From: Streptomyces glaucescens
GTDB lineage: Bacteria; Actinomycetota; Actinomycetes; Streptomycetales; Streptomycetaceae
Direction: 5' to 3'
DNA: 64,000 bases
Assembly: GCF_000761215.1 (NCBI RefSeq)
Contig: NZ_CP009438.1
Location: 3,086,001 to 3,150,000, forward strand
Shown here: positions 47,949 through 56,463 of the stretch, one piece after another
Position numbering within the stretch: the stretch's first letter is position 1
How the letters are laid out: every line of letters begins with the position of its first letter
The notes under the pieces: generated by a model
The model's database searches: none
What the model was told of the DNA's origin: nothing
Seen by the model: only the letters and a program-made list of their open reading frames with translations
Position numbers and translations under genes: made by a program

Positions 47949-48641
47949 TCAGCCGCCCAGCGATCCGCCCGCCTCGGGCGAGGGCGGCTCGGTGATCATC
48001 GTGTCCGTCCGGAGATGGATCACGCCGTAGTCGTAGGCGTGCCGCCGGTAGACGACACTGGGTTCCTTCGTCTCGGAGTCGACGAAGAGGTAGAAGTCGT
48101 GCCCGACCAGCTCCATCTCGTAGAGCGCCTGGTCGAGGGTCATCGGGGCGGCGACGTGGGTCTTCTCGCGGACGACGAGGGGGCCGTCGCCCTTGACCTC
48201 GAGGGAGCCGATCTTCTTGGTCGGCACGTCGTCCGGCTCGTCCGCTTCGAAGGCCTGGCCGTTGCCGTTGAGCGTGGCCGCGCCCGGAACGTGGTTGGGG
48301 ACCTCGGCCGCCGTGAGCCGGCGGACGCCGCGGCGCGTGTGCCGCTTGTCGTGCTCCCGGCGCAGCCGGGCGTCCAGCTTCTCCGCGGCGAGGTCGAGTG
48401 CCGCGTACGGATCGCTGGCCGCTGCCTCCGCCCTGATCACCGGGCCGCGGGAGCGGAGCGTGATCTCCACTCGGTCGCACCGGTCGGCCTGTCGGGGGTT
48501 GGGCTCCTTGGACACCTCGACGTCGAGGCTGATCACCTTGCCATCGAGCTTCTGGATCTTCTCCAGCTTCAGCTTCTCGGCCACGTGCTTGCGGAACCGC
48601 TCGGGCACCTCGGTCTTGCGGCCCTTGACGACGATGTCCAC
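47949..48641 (-). CDS. hpf: Long-form ribosome hibernation promoting factor
   Basis: A 230-residue protein that inactivates ribosomes as 100S dimers in stationary phase or stress. The N-terminal domain (residues 1-105) is the S30AE fold (VDIVVKGRKTEVPERFRKHV to DLAAEKLDARLRR); the C-terminal dimerisation domain has KPMT-like APMTLDQALYEMELVGHDFYLF and the conserved VVYRRHAYDYGVI. Start GTG at 48641 with CGGAG upstream. Monocistronic: a terminator follows and a 314-base gap precedes it. Confidence 0.95.
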   Translation of the reverse strand: MDIVVKGRKTEVPERFRKHVAEKLKLEKIQKLDGKVISLDVEVSKEPNPRQADRCDRVEITLRSRGPVIRAEAAASDPYAALDLAAEKLDARLRREHDKRHTRRGVRRLTAAEVPNHVPGAATLNGNGQAFEADEPDDVPTKKIGSLEVKGDGPLVVREKTHVAAPMTLDQALYEMELVGHDFYLFVDSETKEPSVVYRRHAYDYGVIHLRTDTMITEPPSPEAGGSLGG

Positions 48642-48955
48642 GCAGAACTCCGTTCCCGGATCGCTCCGCTCAGCCGCGGAGCGTCTCCCTTGTGCACCAG
48701 GTCCGGGTGAACCCCGGAACCTCGGACTCGGTGACGTCCACCTCCTCCTCCCCCATGGACGAGATCTGCATCTCAGCCGACCGGGTGATTGCGGAAATCG
48801 CGCGGTGCGGCATTCCGATTCGAGAGGTGTGGCCTGCGGCTTTCCCTCACAACCGAACATATCTCGCCTGGACGGATGTCGTCACCCTCTACCGCGGCGT
48901 ACCTCCGTTCAAGTGAATTGACGCTCTCACTACCTGCAACGATGCAACTTCGCAG
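48642..48955. other. 314-bp, lower-GC spacer between comF and hpf
   Basis: This stretch is visibly less GC-rich than its surroundings and should hold the hpf promoter on the minus strand. The only item of coding interest is the small plus-strand frame listed separately. No hairpin or repeat is apparent. Confidence 0.4.
48692..48916 (+). CDS. Possible small protein of 53-74 residues
   Basis: A plus-strand frame between two minus-strand genes. From GTG at 48692 it would encode 74 residues; from the internal ATG at 48754, 53 residues. Of the 53 codons after the ATG, 38 end in G or C, above the local base composition. The product is well mixed (MDEICISADRVIAEIARCG, later HNRTYLAWTDVV) with an amphipathic helix. 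Neither start has a strong ribosome-binding site. I do not recognise a family; the frame may be spurious. Confidence 0.35.
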   Translation: MHQVRVNPGTSDSVTSTSSSPMDEICISADRVIAEIARCGIPIREVWPAAFPHNRTYLAWTDVVTLYRGVPPFK

Positions 48956-49912
48956 TCAGTTCCGGTTTATTTCGAAAGAATCCGGCGTCGCAGCGATCAC
49001 GGCCGCCCGGATCATGTCTCCGGTGACGTTCGGCCCCGCCATTCCAGCGCCGGTCCGCTTCCCGACCACGCTCCCTCCCTTTGCTCCAGCCGTCCGTGTT
49101 CCTGTCCTTTCCCGACTTCCTCTCCCGTACACAGGCGACACACGTTCTTCTCCGGGTTCCCCCTCCCGCGGTCCGAGTGCCACGTCTCGTGGGCACCCAT
49201 GCCGGTCAGGCCCCGGCGCGCCGGCCGTCCGTGCCTCCCGCACCACCCGCGCGGCCTCCGTCAGGGACGCGCCGGTCGTCATCAGGTCGTCGACCAGGAC
49301 CACCGGCCCGCCCGCCAGCAGCCCGGCCGCGCCGGGCACCGTGGTCAGGGCGCCCGCCAGGTTCCGCTGCCGCTGCCGGGAGTCGAGCCCCGACTGGTCG
49401 GCGACCGCCCGCCGCTGCCGCAGCACGGCGAGCACCCGGGCGGGCGTCCCCGTCCGCCGCAGCTCCCCGGCCGCGGCGTACGCGATCCGCCGCACCGGGT
49501 CGTGTCCCCGCGCCCGCACCGCCCCGCGCCCCGACGGAACGGGGACGAGCAGCACCGGCCCGCCGGGGTTCCGGGGGAGGCCCAGGGGCGACGAACCACC
49601 GCCACCGCCGCACCGCGCCTCCCGCAGTCCCGCCCGCACGGCCGCGGCCAAGGCCGTGCCGAGTGGCCCGGACAGGGCCAGGGCGCCGCGTTCCTTGTGG
49701 GCCAGCAGCACGGCCCGCACCTCGTCCCCGTACCGGGCCGCCGCATGGACGACCGGCAGCCCCGGCGGCTCCGGCACCGGCCGCACCCGGCACGGCTCCG
49801 CCCCGCTCAGAGTGGCCCGGCACCCCGCGCAGAGGACCGTGCGAGCCCGGCCGCAGCCCGCGCACTCGGCCGGCAGCACCAGGTCGGTGAGGTCCTGCCA
49901 CCAGCCCCGCAT
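48956..49912 (-). CDS. comF: ComF-family phosphoribosyltransferase-like protein with C-terminal insertion
   Basis: A 318-residue protein of the ComF family, linked to DNA uptake in competent bacteria but widespread elsewhere. The N-terminus has a zinc-ribbon-like pair CAGC...CAGC (in ECAGCGRARTVLCAGC), and the core has the PRPP-binding motif VVLVDDLMTTGASL. The family's usual C-terminus (VIAATPDSFEINRN) is separated from the core by about 65 unusual residues (about 235-299), rich in Gly, Arg and Pro and encoded by DNA of lower GC. The start is ATG at 49912, MRGWWQDL. Confidence 0.85.
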   Translation of the reverse strand: MRGWWQDLTDLVLPAECAGCGRARTVLCAGCRATLSGAEPCRVRPVPEPPGLPVVHAAARYGDEVRAVLLAHKERGALALSGPLGTALAAAVRAGLREARCGGGGGSSPLGLPRNPGGPVLLVPVPSGRGAVRARGHDPVRRIAYAAAGELRRTGTPARVLAVLRQRRAVADQSGLDSRQRQRNLAGALTTVPGAAGLLAGGPVVLVDDLMTTGASLTEAARVVREARTAGAPGPDRHGCPRDVALGPREGEPGEERVSPVYGRGSRERTGTRTAGAKGGSVVGKRTGAGMAGPNVTGDMIRAAVIAATPDSFEINRN

Positions 49913-50203
49913 GCGGACCACTCTGCCCAACCCCCGCTGGGACCTGCCACCCCTGTGGAAAAGCCCCTGTGGAGAACTCCCCACCCCGCGAGAAGAGCGT
50001 CACCCACCTCCGCCCTGCCCTCCCCGGCAGAAACGACCGCCCCCGCCGGATCACCCCGGGCGGGAACGGCCGCTTGCGGAATCCGTACGGGCCACTTCGG
50101 CGAAGGCCGCGGGGCCCGGGCCCGCCACTGCCCGGCACCCCTGACGACGCCGGCCCGTCGCCTCGGACGAGTCCTGCCCGCCGGCCCTGACGAGCCCTGC
50201 CCG

Positions 50204-52036
50204 TCACCCGGGATAGATCGGCGCCGACCCCTCCTTGACCACCGTCTGCCACTGCGCTCCCGACGGCAGCCGCACGATGCCGTCGTCCGAGTAGGCCACC
50301 AGCGGCAGCCGCTCGTCCTCGGACGCGGCGATCTCCTTCACTCCGGTCAGCGCGTCCGGCGCGGGTGCCTTCGGCGTGGAGCCGTCGACCTGGACGTACC
50401 GCAGCTGCAGCACGCCGCCCTTCGCGCGCCCGACCACGACGAGCCGGTCGTCACCGCTCCAGGACATGGTGGTGACCTCTTCCAGCTCGGGCGCGGCGTT
50501 GCGCAGTTCGCGCACGGTGACCGAGGCCGGCTCGCCCACCTTCTCGTCGAGGTCGATCCGCCCGACGAGCAGGGACTGTTCGCCGTCCTTCTCCACGATG
50601 AGCGCGATCCGCACCCCGTCGGCGGCGACCCGCACCGACTTGACGCGTCCCTCGAGGGCGGGAGCCTCCACCTCCAGCGGCTCGTTCTTGCCCGCCTGGA
50701 GCAGCAGCAGCCGCGGCTGCGCGGGGTCGCGGTCGGCGATCCACAGGTTGCCCTGCGCGTCCCAGCTGGGGGTGGTCAGCCTGCCGTCCTCGGTCTTGCC
50801 CTGACTGACCAGCACCGGCTCCCCGAGCTGGGCGCCGGGCTCCATCCGCGCGACGTACAACTCGCCGCCGTTCAGGGAGACTCCGGCCGCGGTGCGCTCG
50901 TCGCGCGACACGGCCACCGAGCGCAGGCTCCTGGTGCCCTCGCCCAGCGCTCCCGGCACCGGCTCGGCGCCCGCGGTCGTGCTGCCGCTGCGGATCCGCA
51001 CCACACGCTGTTTCTCGTCGAGGAAGTAGAGGTACTCGGGGCTGCGCACCGGTCCGCGCGTGGCGACCGCCGTGGCCCCGTCCGTGTCGAGCGAGCACAA
51101 TTCCGCGCCGCCCGCCCGCAGTTCCACCTCGTCCACCGCGGGCGTCAGGTCCTGCAGGGTGAACAGCACCTGCGCCGCCATCTCGTTGCACTTGGCCAGA
51201 CCGACCCGGGCGGCCTTGTCGTTCAACGGCACGGTGAGCTTGTTGTGGTCATCGGGCGTCAGCGGGTCGCCGCCCTTCGCCAGCCGGGTCCCGGTGGGGA
51301 AGCTGGACAGGACCGCGGGGTCGAGCCAGCTCGTGGGCCCTTCGAGCAGCGAACGCACCACCTGGGTCGTGGGGTCGACCCGCTGGCGCACGTACACCGG
51401 GTCGGCGACCGCGGCGAGCTGCGAGGACGCGCCGGACGCGCTGTTCGCCGCCAGGTAGTACTTGTTGACGGACATGTAGTTCCGCTGGAAGTCGGACTGG
51501 CCGAGCACGATCCCCTCGGGCAGCCGGTCGATGCGCCACTGCCCGCTCTTCTTGTCCCGCTTGAGCTGCACCTGCTGGCTGTAGTCCCCGCCGGCCGGCG
51601 CGTACGACTGCTCCGCGTCGACGGTGGCGATCCGGGTGCCGGTCAGCAGGAAGGCGAACGTGTCGCGCTCCTCCTTGTTCACCGCCCAGTCGACCTCGAT
51701 GCCGGGCGCGTTGGCGAGGACCGTGGTGGACCTCTGCGGGTGCCAGGACTTCCTGGCCCTGTCCGTCAGATACTGCCTCGCCGTCTCGTAATTGGGGTCG
51801 TCGCTGGTCAGGGCCTCCAGGAAGCCCTGCACTATCTGCGGCGGCAAGGCGTCCTCCGACGGCGGCACGGCGAACACCCGCACCTGGGTGTCCTGCCGCG
51901 GCGTGGACTCGACACCGCGCAGATCCCCGTGGTCGGGCATCGAGGCGCACCCCGCCAGCAGTACGACACCACAGGCGAGGTACGCCACCGCGCGCGTCGG
52001 CGTGCGCCGGGCGCCCCCCTCGCGGTCAGCGCCCAC
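50204..52036 (-). CDS. lpqB: Lipoprotein LpqB, partner of the MtrAB two-component system
   Basis: A 610-residue secreted lipoprotein. The lipobox is LLAGC with Cys30. The N-terminal half is a GerMN-like region and the C-terminal half a beta-propeller-like region with repeated strands (SWDAQGNLWIADRD, MSWSGDDRLVVVGR). In actinobacteria LpqB acts outside the membrane with MtrB. The GTG start at 52036 has GGGAGG six bases away and lies 13 bases after the mtrB stop, so the three genes mtrA-mtrB-lpqB form one operon. Confidence 0.95.
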   Translation of the reverse strand: MGADREGGARRTPTRAVAYLACGVVLLAGCASMPDHGDLRGVESTPRQDTQVRVFAVPPSEDALPPQIVQGFLEALTSDDPNYETARQYLTDRARKSWHPQRSTTVLANAPGIEVDWAVNKEERDTFAFLLTGTRIATVDAEQSYAPAGGDYSQQVQLKRDKKSGQWRIDRLPEGIVLGQSDFQRNYMSVNKYYLAANSASGASSQLAAVADPVYVRQRVDPTTQVVRSLLEGPTSWLDPAVLSSFPTGTRLAKGGDPLTPDDHNKLTVPLNDKAARVGLAKCNEMAAQVLFTLQDLTPAVDEVELRAGGAELCSLDTDGATAVATRGPVRSPEYLYFLDEKQRVVRIRSGSTTAGAEPVPGALGEGTRSLRSVAVSRDERTAAGVSLNGGELYVARMEPGAQLGEPVLVSQGKTEDGRLTTPSWDAQGNLWIADRDPAQPRLLLLQAGKNEPLEVEAPALEGRVKSVRVAADGVRIALIVEKDGEQSLLVGRIDLDEKVGEPASVTVRELRNAAPELEEVTTMSWSGDDRLVVVGRAKGGVLQLRYVQVDGSTPKAPAPDALTGVKEIAASEDERLPLVAYSDDGIVRLPSGAQWQTVVKEGSAPIYPG

Positions 52037-52049
52037 GACTTGCCTCCCC

Positions 52050-54083
52050 TTACTCATTCGACTCATCGGACTCCACGTCCGAGGGACGCCGCCCGACCTG
52101 ACCGGGCGCCGCCTCGTCCGGCCGGCGCGACCCGCCCGCCGGCCGGGGCACCACGCGGGCACCGCTGCCGGGCAGGGCCGTCGGATCGGCGGCGGGTGCC
52201 ACGGCGGCCATCCGGGGGCCTATCGCGTCCAACGGCCGCACCGGGCCGCCCGCGCTGGTCTGCGCGGGCACGGTGGCGCTCTTCTCGCCCCCGCGCGGCG
52301 GACCGGAGTCGTCGCCGCGATTGCGCCGCGAGTCCTTCGGCTCCAGCGGTATCGGCGATCCCCGCAGCGGCTCGTCCGCGGTCCGCGGCAGCGTCAGCCG
52401 GAACTGCGAGCCACCGCCCGGTTCGCCCCACGCCTGGAGCCAGCCCCCGTGCAGCCGGGCGTCCTCCAGGGCGATGGACAGGCCCAGGCCGGTACCGCCC
52501 GTCGTCCGCGCGCGCGCCGGGTCGGCCCGCCAGAAGCGGCTGAAGACCCGGGTCGCCTCGCCGGGCTTCAGCCCGACCCCGTAGTCGCGCACGGCGACCG
52601 CGACCGCCCCGCCCGCCGCGGCCAGCTTGACCACCACGTCCTTGCCCTCGCCGTGCTCCACGGCGTTCACCACGAGGTTGCGCAGCACCCGCTCCACCCG
52701 CCGGGCGTCCGCCTCCGCCACGACCGGCTGCTGGTCGCCCGTGATCCGGATCCGCGTCCCCTTGCGCTCGGCCAGCGGCTCGGCCCCGCCGACGACCCGC
52801 CGGACGACCTCCCTGAGGTCTATCGGCTCGGCCTCCAGCGCCGCCGCGCCCGCGTCGAAACGGCTGATCTCCAGCAGGTCCGACAGCAGCGACTCGAACC
52901 GGTCCAGCTGGTCGGCGAGGAGTTCCGCCGACCGTGCGGTCACCGGGTCGAAGTCCTCCCGCGCCTCGTGGATGACATCGGCGGCCATCCGCACCGTCGT
53001 CAGCGGGGTGCGCAGCTCGTGCGAGACGTCGGACACGAACCGCCGCTGCATCCGCGACAGGTCCTCCAGCTGCTGGATCTTGAGCTGGAGGTTCTGCGCC
53101 ATCTTGTTGAAGGCCTCGCCGAGCCGCGCGATGTCGTCCTCGCCGGTGACCTTCATCCGCTCCTGGAGCCGCCCCGCCGACAGCCGCTCGGCGATCCCCG
53201 CGGCCATCCGTACGGGCGTGACGACCTGGCGCACCACCAGCCACGCGATCGCCCCGAGGAGGACGACGACGAACAGCCCCGCCGTCGCCAGCGTCCCCTT
53301 GACCAGGCTCAGCGACTTCTCCTCCTGCGTCAGCGGGAAGAGGTAGTACAGCTGGTACGGATCGTTGTTCGGGTCGTTGAGCTGCTTGCCGATGATCAGC
53401 GCGGGCTGGGACTCCTTGCCCGGCCCGTAGCTGATGCGGGTGTAGCTCTGCCAGGTGCCCGGATCGCCCGTGACCCGCTCCCGCAGGTCCTCGGGCACGC
53501 TCTTGTTCGGGTTGACGCCGCCGGAGGCGCGCGGGCCGCGCCCGCCGCCGGTGTCGTCACCGGCGGGCAGCGTCACGACGTCGAAGGCGCCCTGGCCACC
53601 GCTGGACAGGGACGTGACGAGGTCGCTCATCCACTGGATGACGTTCTGGGAGGACTGCCCGTCCTGGTCGGCCGCGTCGTCCACGGCGGCACCGCTCGCC
53701 GCCTCCTCGGCCCGCTGCTTGGCCGCGGCGAACCCGCCCGTGGCCTGGCTCTGCGACGCGTTCACCTTGGCGTCCAGCAGACCGTTGCGCACCTGCCCGA
53801 TGACCACGAAGCCGAGCAGCAGCACGACACCCAGTGACATCAGCAGGGTCGTCACCACGACCTTCAGCTGGATGTTGCGCCGCCACAGCCGCATCACGGG
53901 CAGCAGCGGCCGGCGCACCCAGCGCGTGAACAGGCGGAAGACCGGACTGCCCTGGACCCCGCCATGGAGCAGCCCGCTCTCGAAGAGCCTGCCCCAGCGG
54001 GAGCCCGCCGCCCTCCGGCCGACAGGCCGCCCCGCGCGAGCCCCGGACCGGCCGGACGCCGAAGCGGCACTGTCCCCGGTCAT
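52050..54083 (-). CDS. mtrB: Sensor histidine kinase MtrB
   Basis: A 677-residue membrane kinase that controls MtrA, coordinating cell division, wall turnover and development in actinomycetes. An N-terminal Arg-rich region is followed by helix 1 (LLMSLGVVLLLGFVVIG), an extracytoplasmic sensor loop of about 140 residues, helix 2 (LFVVVLLGAIAWLVV), a HAMP domain, the phospho-acceptor His in SHELRTPLTTVRMA and an ATPase domain with VERVLRNLVVNAVEHG and GGTGLGLSIA. A Pro/Arg-rich tail of about 110 residues ends it. ATG at 54083, one base after the mtrA stop. Confidence 0.96.
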   Translation of the reverse strand: MTGDSAASASGRSGARAGRPVGRRAAGSRWGRLFESGLLHGGVQGSPVFRLFTRWVRRPLLPVMRLWRRNIQLKVVVTTLLMSLGVVLLLGFVVIGQVRNGLLDAKVNASQSQATGGFAAAKQRAEEAASGAAVDDAADQDGQSSQNVIQWMSDLVTSLSSGGQGAFDVVTLPAGDDTGGGRGPRASGGVNPNKSVPEDLRERVTGDPGTWQSYTRISYGPGKESQPALIIGKQLNDPNNDPYQLYYLFPLTQEEKSLSLVKGTLATAGLFVVVLLGAIAWLVVRQVVTPVRMAAGIAERLSAGRLQERMKVTGEDDIARLGEAFNKMAQNLQLKIQQLEDLSRMQRRFVSDVSHELRTPLTTVRMAADVIHEAREDFDPVTARSAELLADQLDRFESLLSDLLEISRFDAGAAALEAEPIDLREVVRRVVGGAEPLAERKGTRIRITGDQQPVVAEADARRVERVLRNLVVNAVEHGEGKDVVVKLAAAGGAVAVAVRDYGVGLKPGEATRVFSRFWRADPARARTTGGTGLGLSIALEDARLHGGWLQAWGEPGGGSQFRLTLPRTADEPLRGSPIPLEPKDSRRNRGDDSGPPRGGEKSATVPAQTSAGGPVRPLDAIGPRMAAVAPAADPTALPGSGARVVPRPAGGSRRPDEAAPGQVGRRPSDVESDESNE

Positions 54084-54084
54084 G

Positions 54085-54774
54085 TCAGCTCGGCCCGGCC
54101 TTGTAACCGACACCACGGACGGTCACCACGATCTCCGGCCGCTCCGGGTCCTTCTCGACCTTGGAGCGCAGCCGCTGCACATGGACGTTGACCAGCCGTG
54201 TGTCCGCCGCGTGCCGGTAGCCCCACACCTGCTCCAGCAGGACCTCACGCGTGAACACCTGCCACGGCTTGCGCGCGAGCGCCACCAGCAGGTCGAACTC
54301 CAGCGGCGTCAGCGCGATGGACTGTCCGTCCCGCTTCACGGAGTGCCCGGCGACATCGATGACCAGGTCACCGATCGCGAGCTGCTCCGGCGCCGGCTCC
54401 TCGGAGCGGCGGAGCCGCGCCCGGATACGGGCCACCAGCTCCTTCGGCTTGAACGGCTTCACGATGTAGTCGTCCGCGCCCGACTCGAGCCCCACGACGA
54501 CGTCCACGGTGTCGCTCTTCGCCGTGAGCATCACGATCGGCACCCCGGACTCGGCCCTGATGAGCCGGCACACCTCGATGCCGTCCCGTCCGGGCAGCAT
54601 CAGGTCCAGCAGCACGAGGTCGGGCTTCGTCTCCCGGAAAGCGGCCAGCGCCTTGTCGCCGTCGGCTACGAAAGACGGCTCAAAACCTTCACCACGCAGC
54701 ACGATGCCGAGCATCTCGGCCAGTGCGCTGTCGTCGTCGACGACAAGGACTCGTCCCTTCATAAACGACATCAT
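54085..54774 (-). CDS. mtrA: Response regulator MtrA
   Basis: OmpR-family regulator of 229 residues, partner of MtrB. The receiver has VVDDD and phospho-acceptor Asp57 (in LLDLMLPG, counted from this start); the winged-helix domain ends VWGYRHAADTRLVNVHVQRLR. MMSFMKGRVLVVDDD offers three possible ATG starts; the first is used here, giving the length I recall for the S. coelicolor protein. A palindrome lies about 40-55 bases upstream. First gene of the mtrA-mtrB-lpqB operon. Confidence 0.97.
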   Translation of the reverse strand: MMSFMKGRVLVVDDDSALAEMLGIVLRGEGFEPSFVADGDKALAAFRETKPDLVLLDLMLPGRDGIEVCRLIRAESGVPIVMLTAKSDTVDVVVGLESGADDYIVKPFKPKELVARIRARLRRSEEPAPEQLAIGDLVIDVAGHSVKRDGQSIALTPLEFDLLVALARKPWQVFTREVLLEQVWGYRHAADTRLVNVHVQRLRSKVEKDPERPEIVVTVRGVGYKAGPS

Positions 54775-55183
54775 CCCATTCTCATAACGGTGGCGAAGAT
54801 CCAGGTGAGGCAGCTCACTGACCAGTGACGATAGTCGTACGAGGCCGTCACTGTCTGCCCTCGTCCGCGACCGTCCACGGCAGCGGCGAGCGCGGGGGCC
54901 GCCCGGCCCCTGCCGCGGGGCCCGGTCGGCGGGTGGGCCGGCAGGAGCCGGCCGCCTCACCCCGTGGCCCCGCCGAGCCGCTCAGCCCTCGCGCGAGGAC
55001 CGCGTCCGGCCTGTGCCGGCCCCGCACCTTCTCCCGAGGCGCCCAGGTAGCCCTGGCTCCGGGCAGCAGACACATTCCTGCCCGCCACGGAGCGCGTGAC
55101 CGCCATCGTTTCCCGGCTCTCCGACACCCTCGGCGGGCGCCGGAGGACCGCCTGGACGACATCGCACCGCAGGACGGGACCGG
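54775..55183. other. 409-bp region between mtnA and mtrA with palindromes
   Basis: The mtrA promoter and leader should be here. Near the mtrA end are the perfect palindrome TCACTGACCAGTGA (54815-54828) and a related inverted repeat CAGTGACG/CGTCACTG (54823-54830 and 54846-54853). The remaining 330 bases, toward the mtnA stop, are very GC-rich, have no convincing frame and show only short weak hairpins. Confidence 0.5.
54815..54853. promoter_or_regulatory. Palindromes upstream of mtrA, possible regulator site
   Basis: TCACTGAC-CAGTGA forms a perfect 14-base palindrome and its right half is shared by a second inverted repeat with an 8-base arm and a 15-base spacer. The location, 41-79 bases before the mtrA start, suits a regulatory site, possibly for MtrA itself. 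The binding protein is not identified. Confidence 0.45.
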
Positions 55184-56323
55184 TCAGGCCCGCGCGTGCC
55201 CGGCCTTCCCGCACAGCTCGGCCAGCCCCTCGGCCGTCACGGGGGACACCGCCCCCTCCTCGGTGACGATCGCCGTCACCAGCTCGGGCGGAGTGACGTC
55301 GAACGCCGGGTTGTACGCCTGCGTCCCCAGCGGCGCCACCGGGATGCCGCTCCCCGCTCCCGACACCTGCGCCTGCGGCGCCAGCACCTCCGTCACCTCG
55401 TAGCCCGGCCGCTGCTCCACCTCGATCGACGTCCCGTCCACCGTGCCCAGGTCCACCGTCGTCACCGGCGCCACCACGATGAACGGCACGTGGTGGTACC
55501 GCGCGAGCACCGCCAGCGGATAGCTCCCCACCTTGTTCGCAACCGACCCGTCGGCCGCGATCCGGTCGGCCCCGATCAGCACCGCGTCCACCTCCCCCGC
55601 GGCGAACAGCGACCCCGCCGCGTTGTCGGTGAGCAGCGTGTACGCCATCCCGCTGCGGGCCGCCTCGTACGCCGTCAGCCGCGCCCCCTGCAGCAGCGGG
55701 CGCGTCTCGTCCACCCACAGCCGCCGCAGGCGCCCCTGCCGGTGCGCCGCGAGCGCCACCGCGAACGCCGTCCCCTCCCCGCCCGACACCAGCGCCCCGG
55801 TGTTGCAGTGGGTGAGGATCCGATGGCCGCCGCCCGGCAGCAGCTCGTCCAGCAGCGCCAGCCCGTGCTCGGCCATCCGCGCGCTCGCCTCGGCGTCCTC
55901 CCGGTGCAGCTGCCGCGCCGCCGCCAGCGCCGCCGCGGCGGCCTGCCCGGCGTCCCCGCCGCGGGCCAGGGCGGCGTGGTAGGCGTCCCGCGCCCGGCGG
56001 ACCCCCACGGAGAGGTTCACCGCGGTCGGCCGGGCGCCCGCCAGCGCCTGCGCCGCCTCGTCCACGTCGAACCCGCGCGCGGCGGCGAGCGCGACGCCGT
56101 ACGCGCCCGCGATGCCGAGCGCCGGTGCCCCGCGCACGGCGAGCGACCGGATCGCCTCGACCAGTGCGGGCGCGTCCGTGCAGACCAGTTCGACCTCCTC
56201 GCTCGGCAGCCGGGTCTGGTCCAGCAGCACCAGGACCGGACCCTCGGGTGGCTCCTCCCAACGCAGCACAGGTACCTCGGTCGCCCGCTTGTCCTCGCCG
56301 GTTCGCGCCTGCAGATCAGCCAT
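55184..56323 (-). CDS. mtnA: Methylthioribose-1-phosphate isomerase
   Basis: A 379-residue enzyme of the methionine salvage pathway, converting methylthioribose 1-phosphate to the ribulose form. It has the eIF2B-alpha-like fold with the RGAPALGIAGAYGV segment, the catalytic Cys in THCNTGALVSGG and the catalytic Asp in VLIGADRIAADGSVANKVGS. The ATG at 56323 (MADLQART) is not preceded by a ribosome-binding site. No other salvage gene is adjacent. It may be promiscuous, as ribose-1,5-bisphosphate isomerases share this fold. Confidence 0.93.
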   Translation of the reverse strand: MADLQARTGEDKRATEVPVLRWEEPPEGPVLVLLDQTRLPSEEVELVCTDAPALVEAIRSLAVRGAPALGIAGAYGVALAAARGFDVDEAAQALAGARPTAVNLSVGVRRARDAYHAALARGGDAGQAAAAALAAARQLHREDAEASARMAEHGLALLDELLPGGGHRILTHCNTGALVSGGEGTAFAVALAAHRQGRLRRLWVDETRPLLQGARLTAYEAARSGMAYTLLTDNAAGSLFAAGEVDAVLIGADRIAADGSVANKVGSYPLAVLARYHHVPFIVVAPVTTVDLGTVDGTSIEVEQRPGYEVTEVLAPQAQVSGAGSGIPVAPLGTQAYNPAFDVTPPELVTAIVTEEGAVSPVTAEGLAELCGKAGHARA

Positions 56324-56463
56324 GCGGTCAGTCTGCCCGCTATCCGGCGGACAATTGAAGGCACGGCGCCCCCACCGCGGCCGGTACCCCGCCGACCACC
56401 CCATGGCACGATGGCTGCCAACCTGCCGCCGCGACCGCGGACGGGCACCGTGAAGGAGCGACG

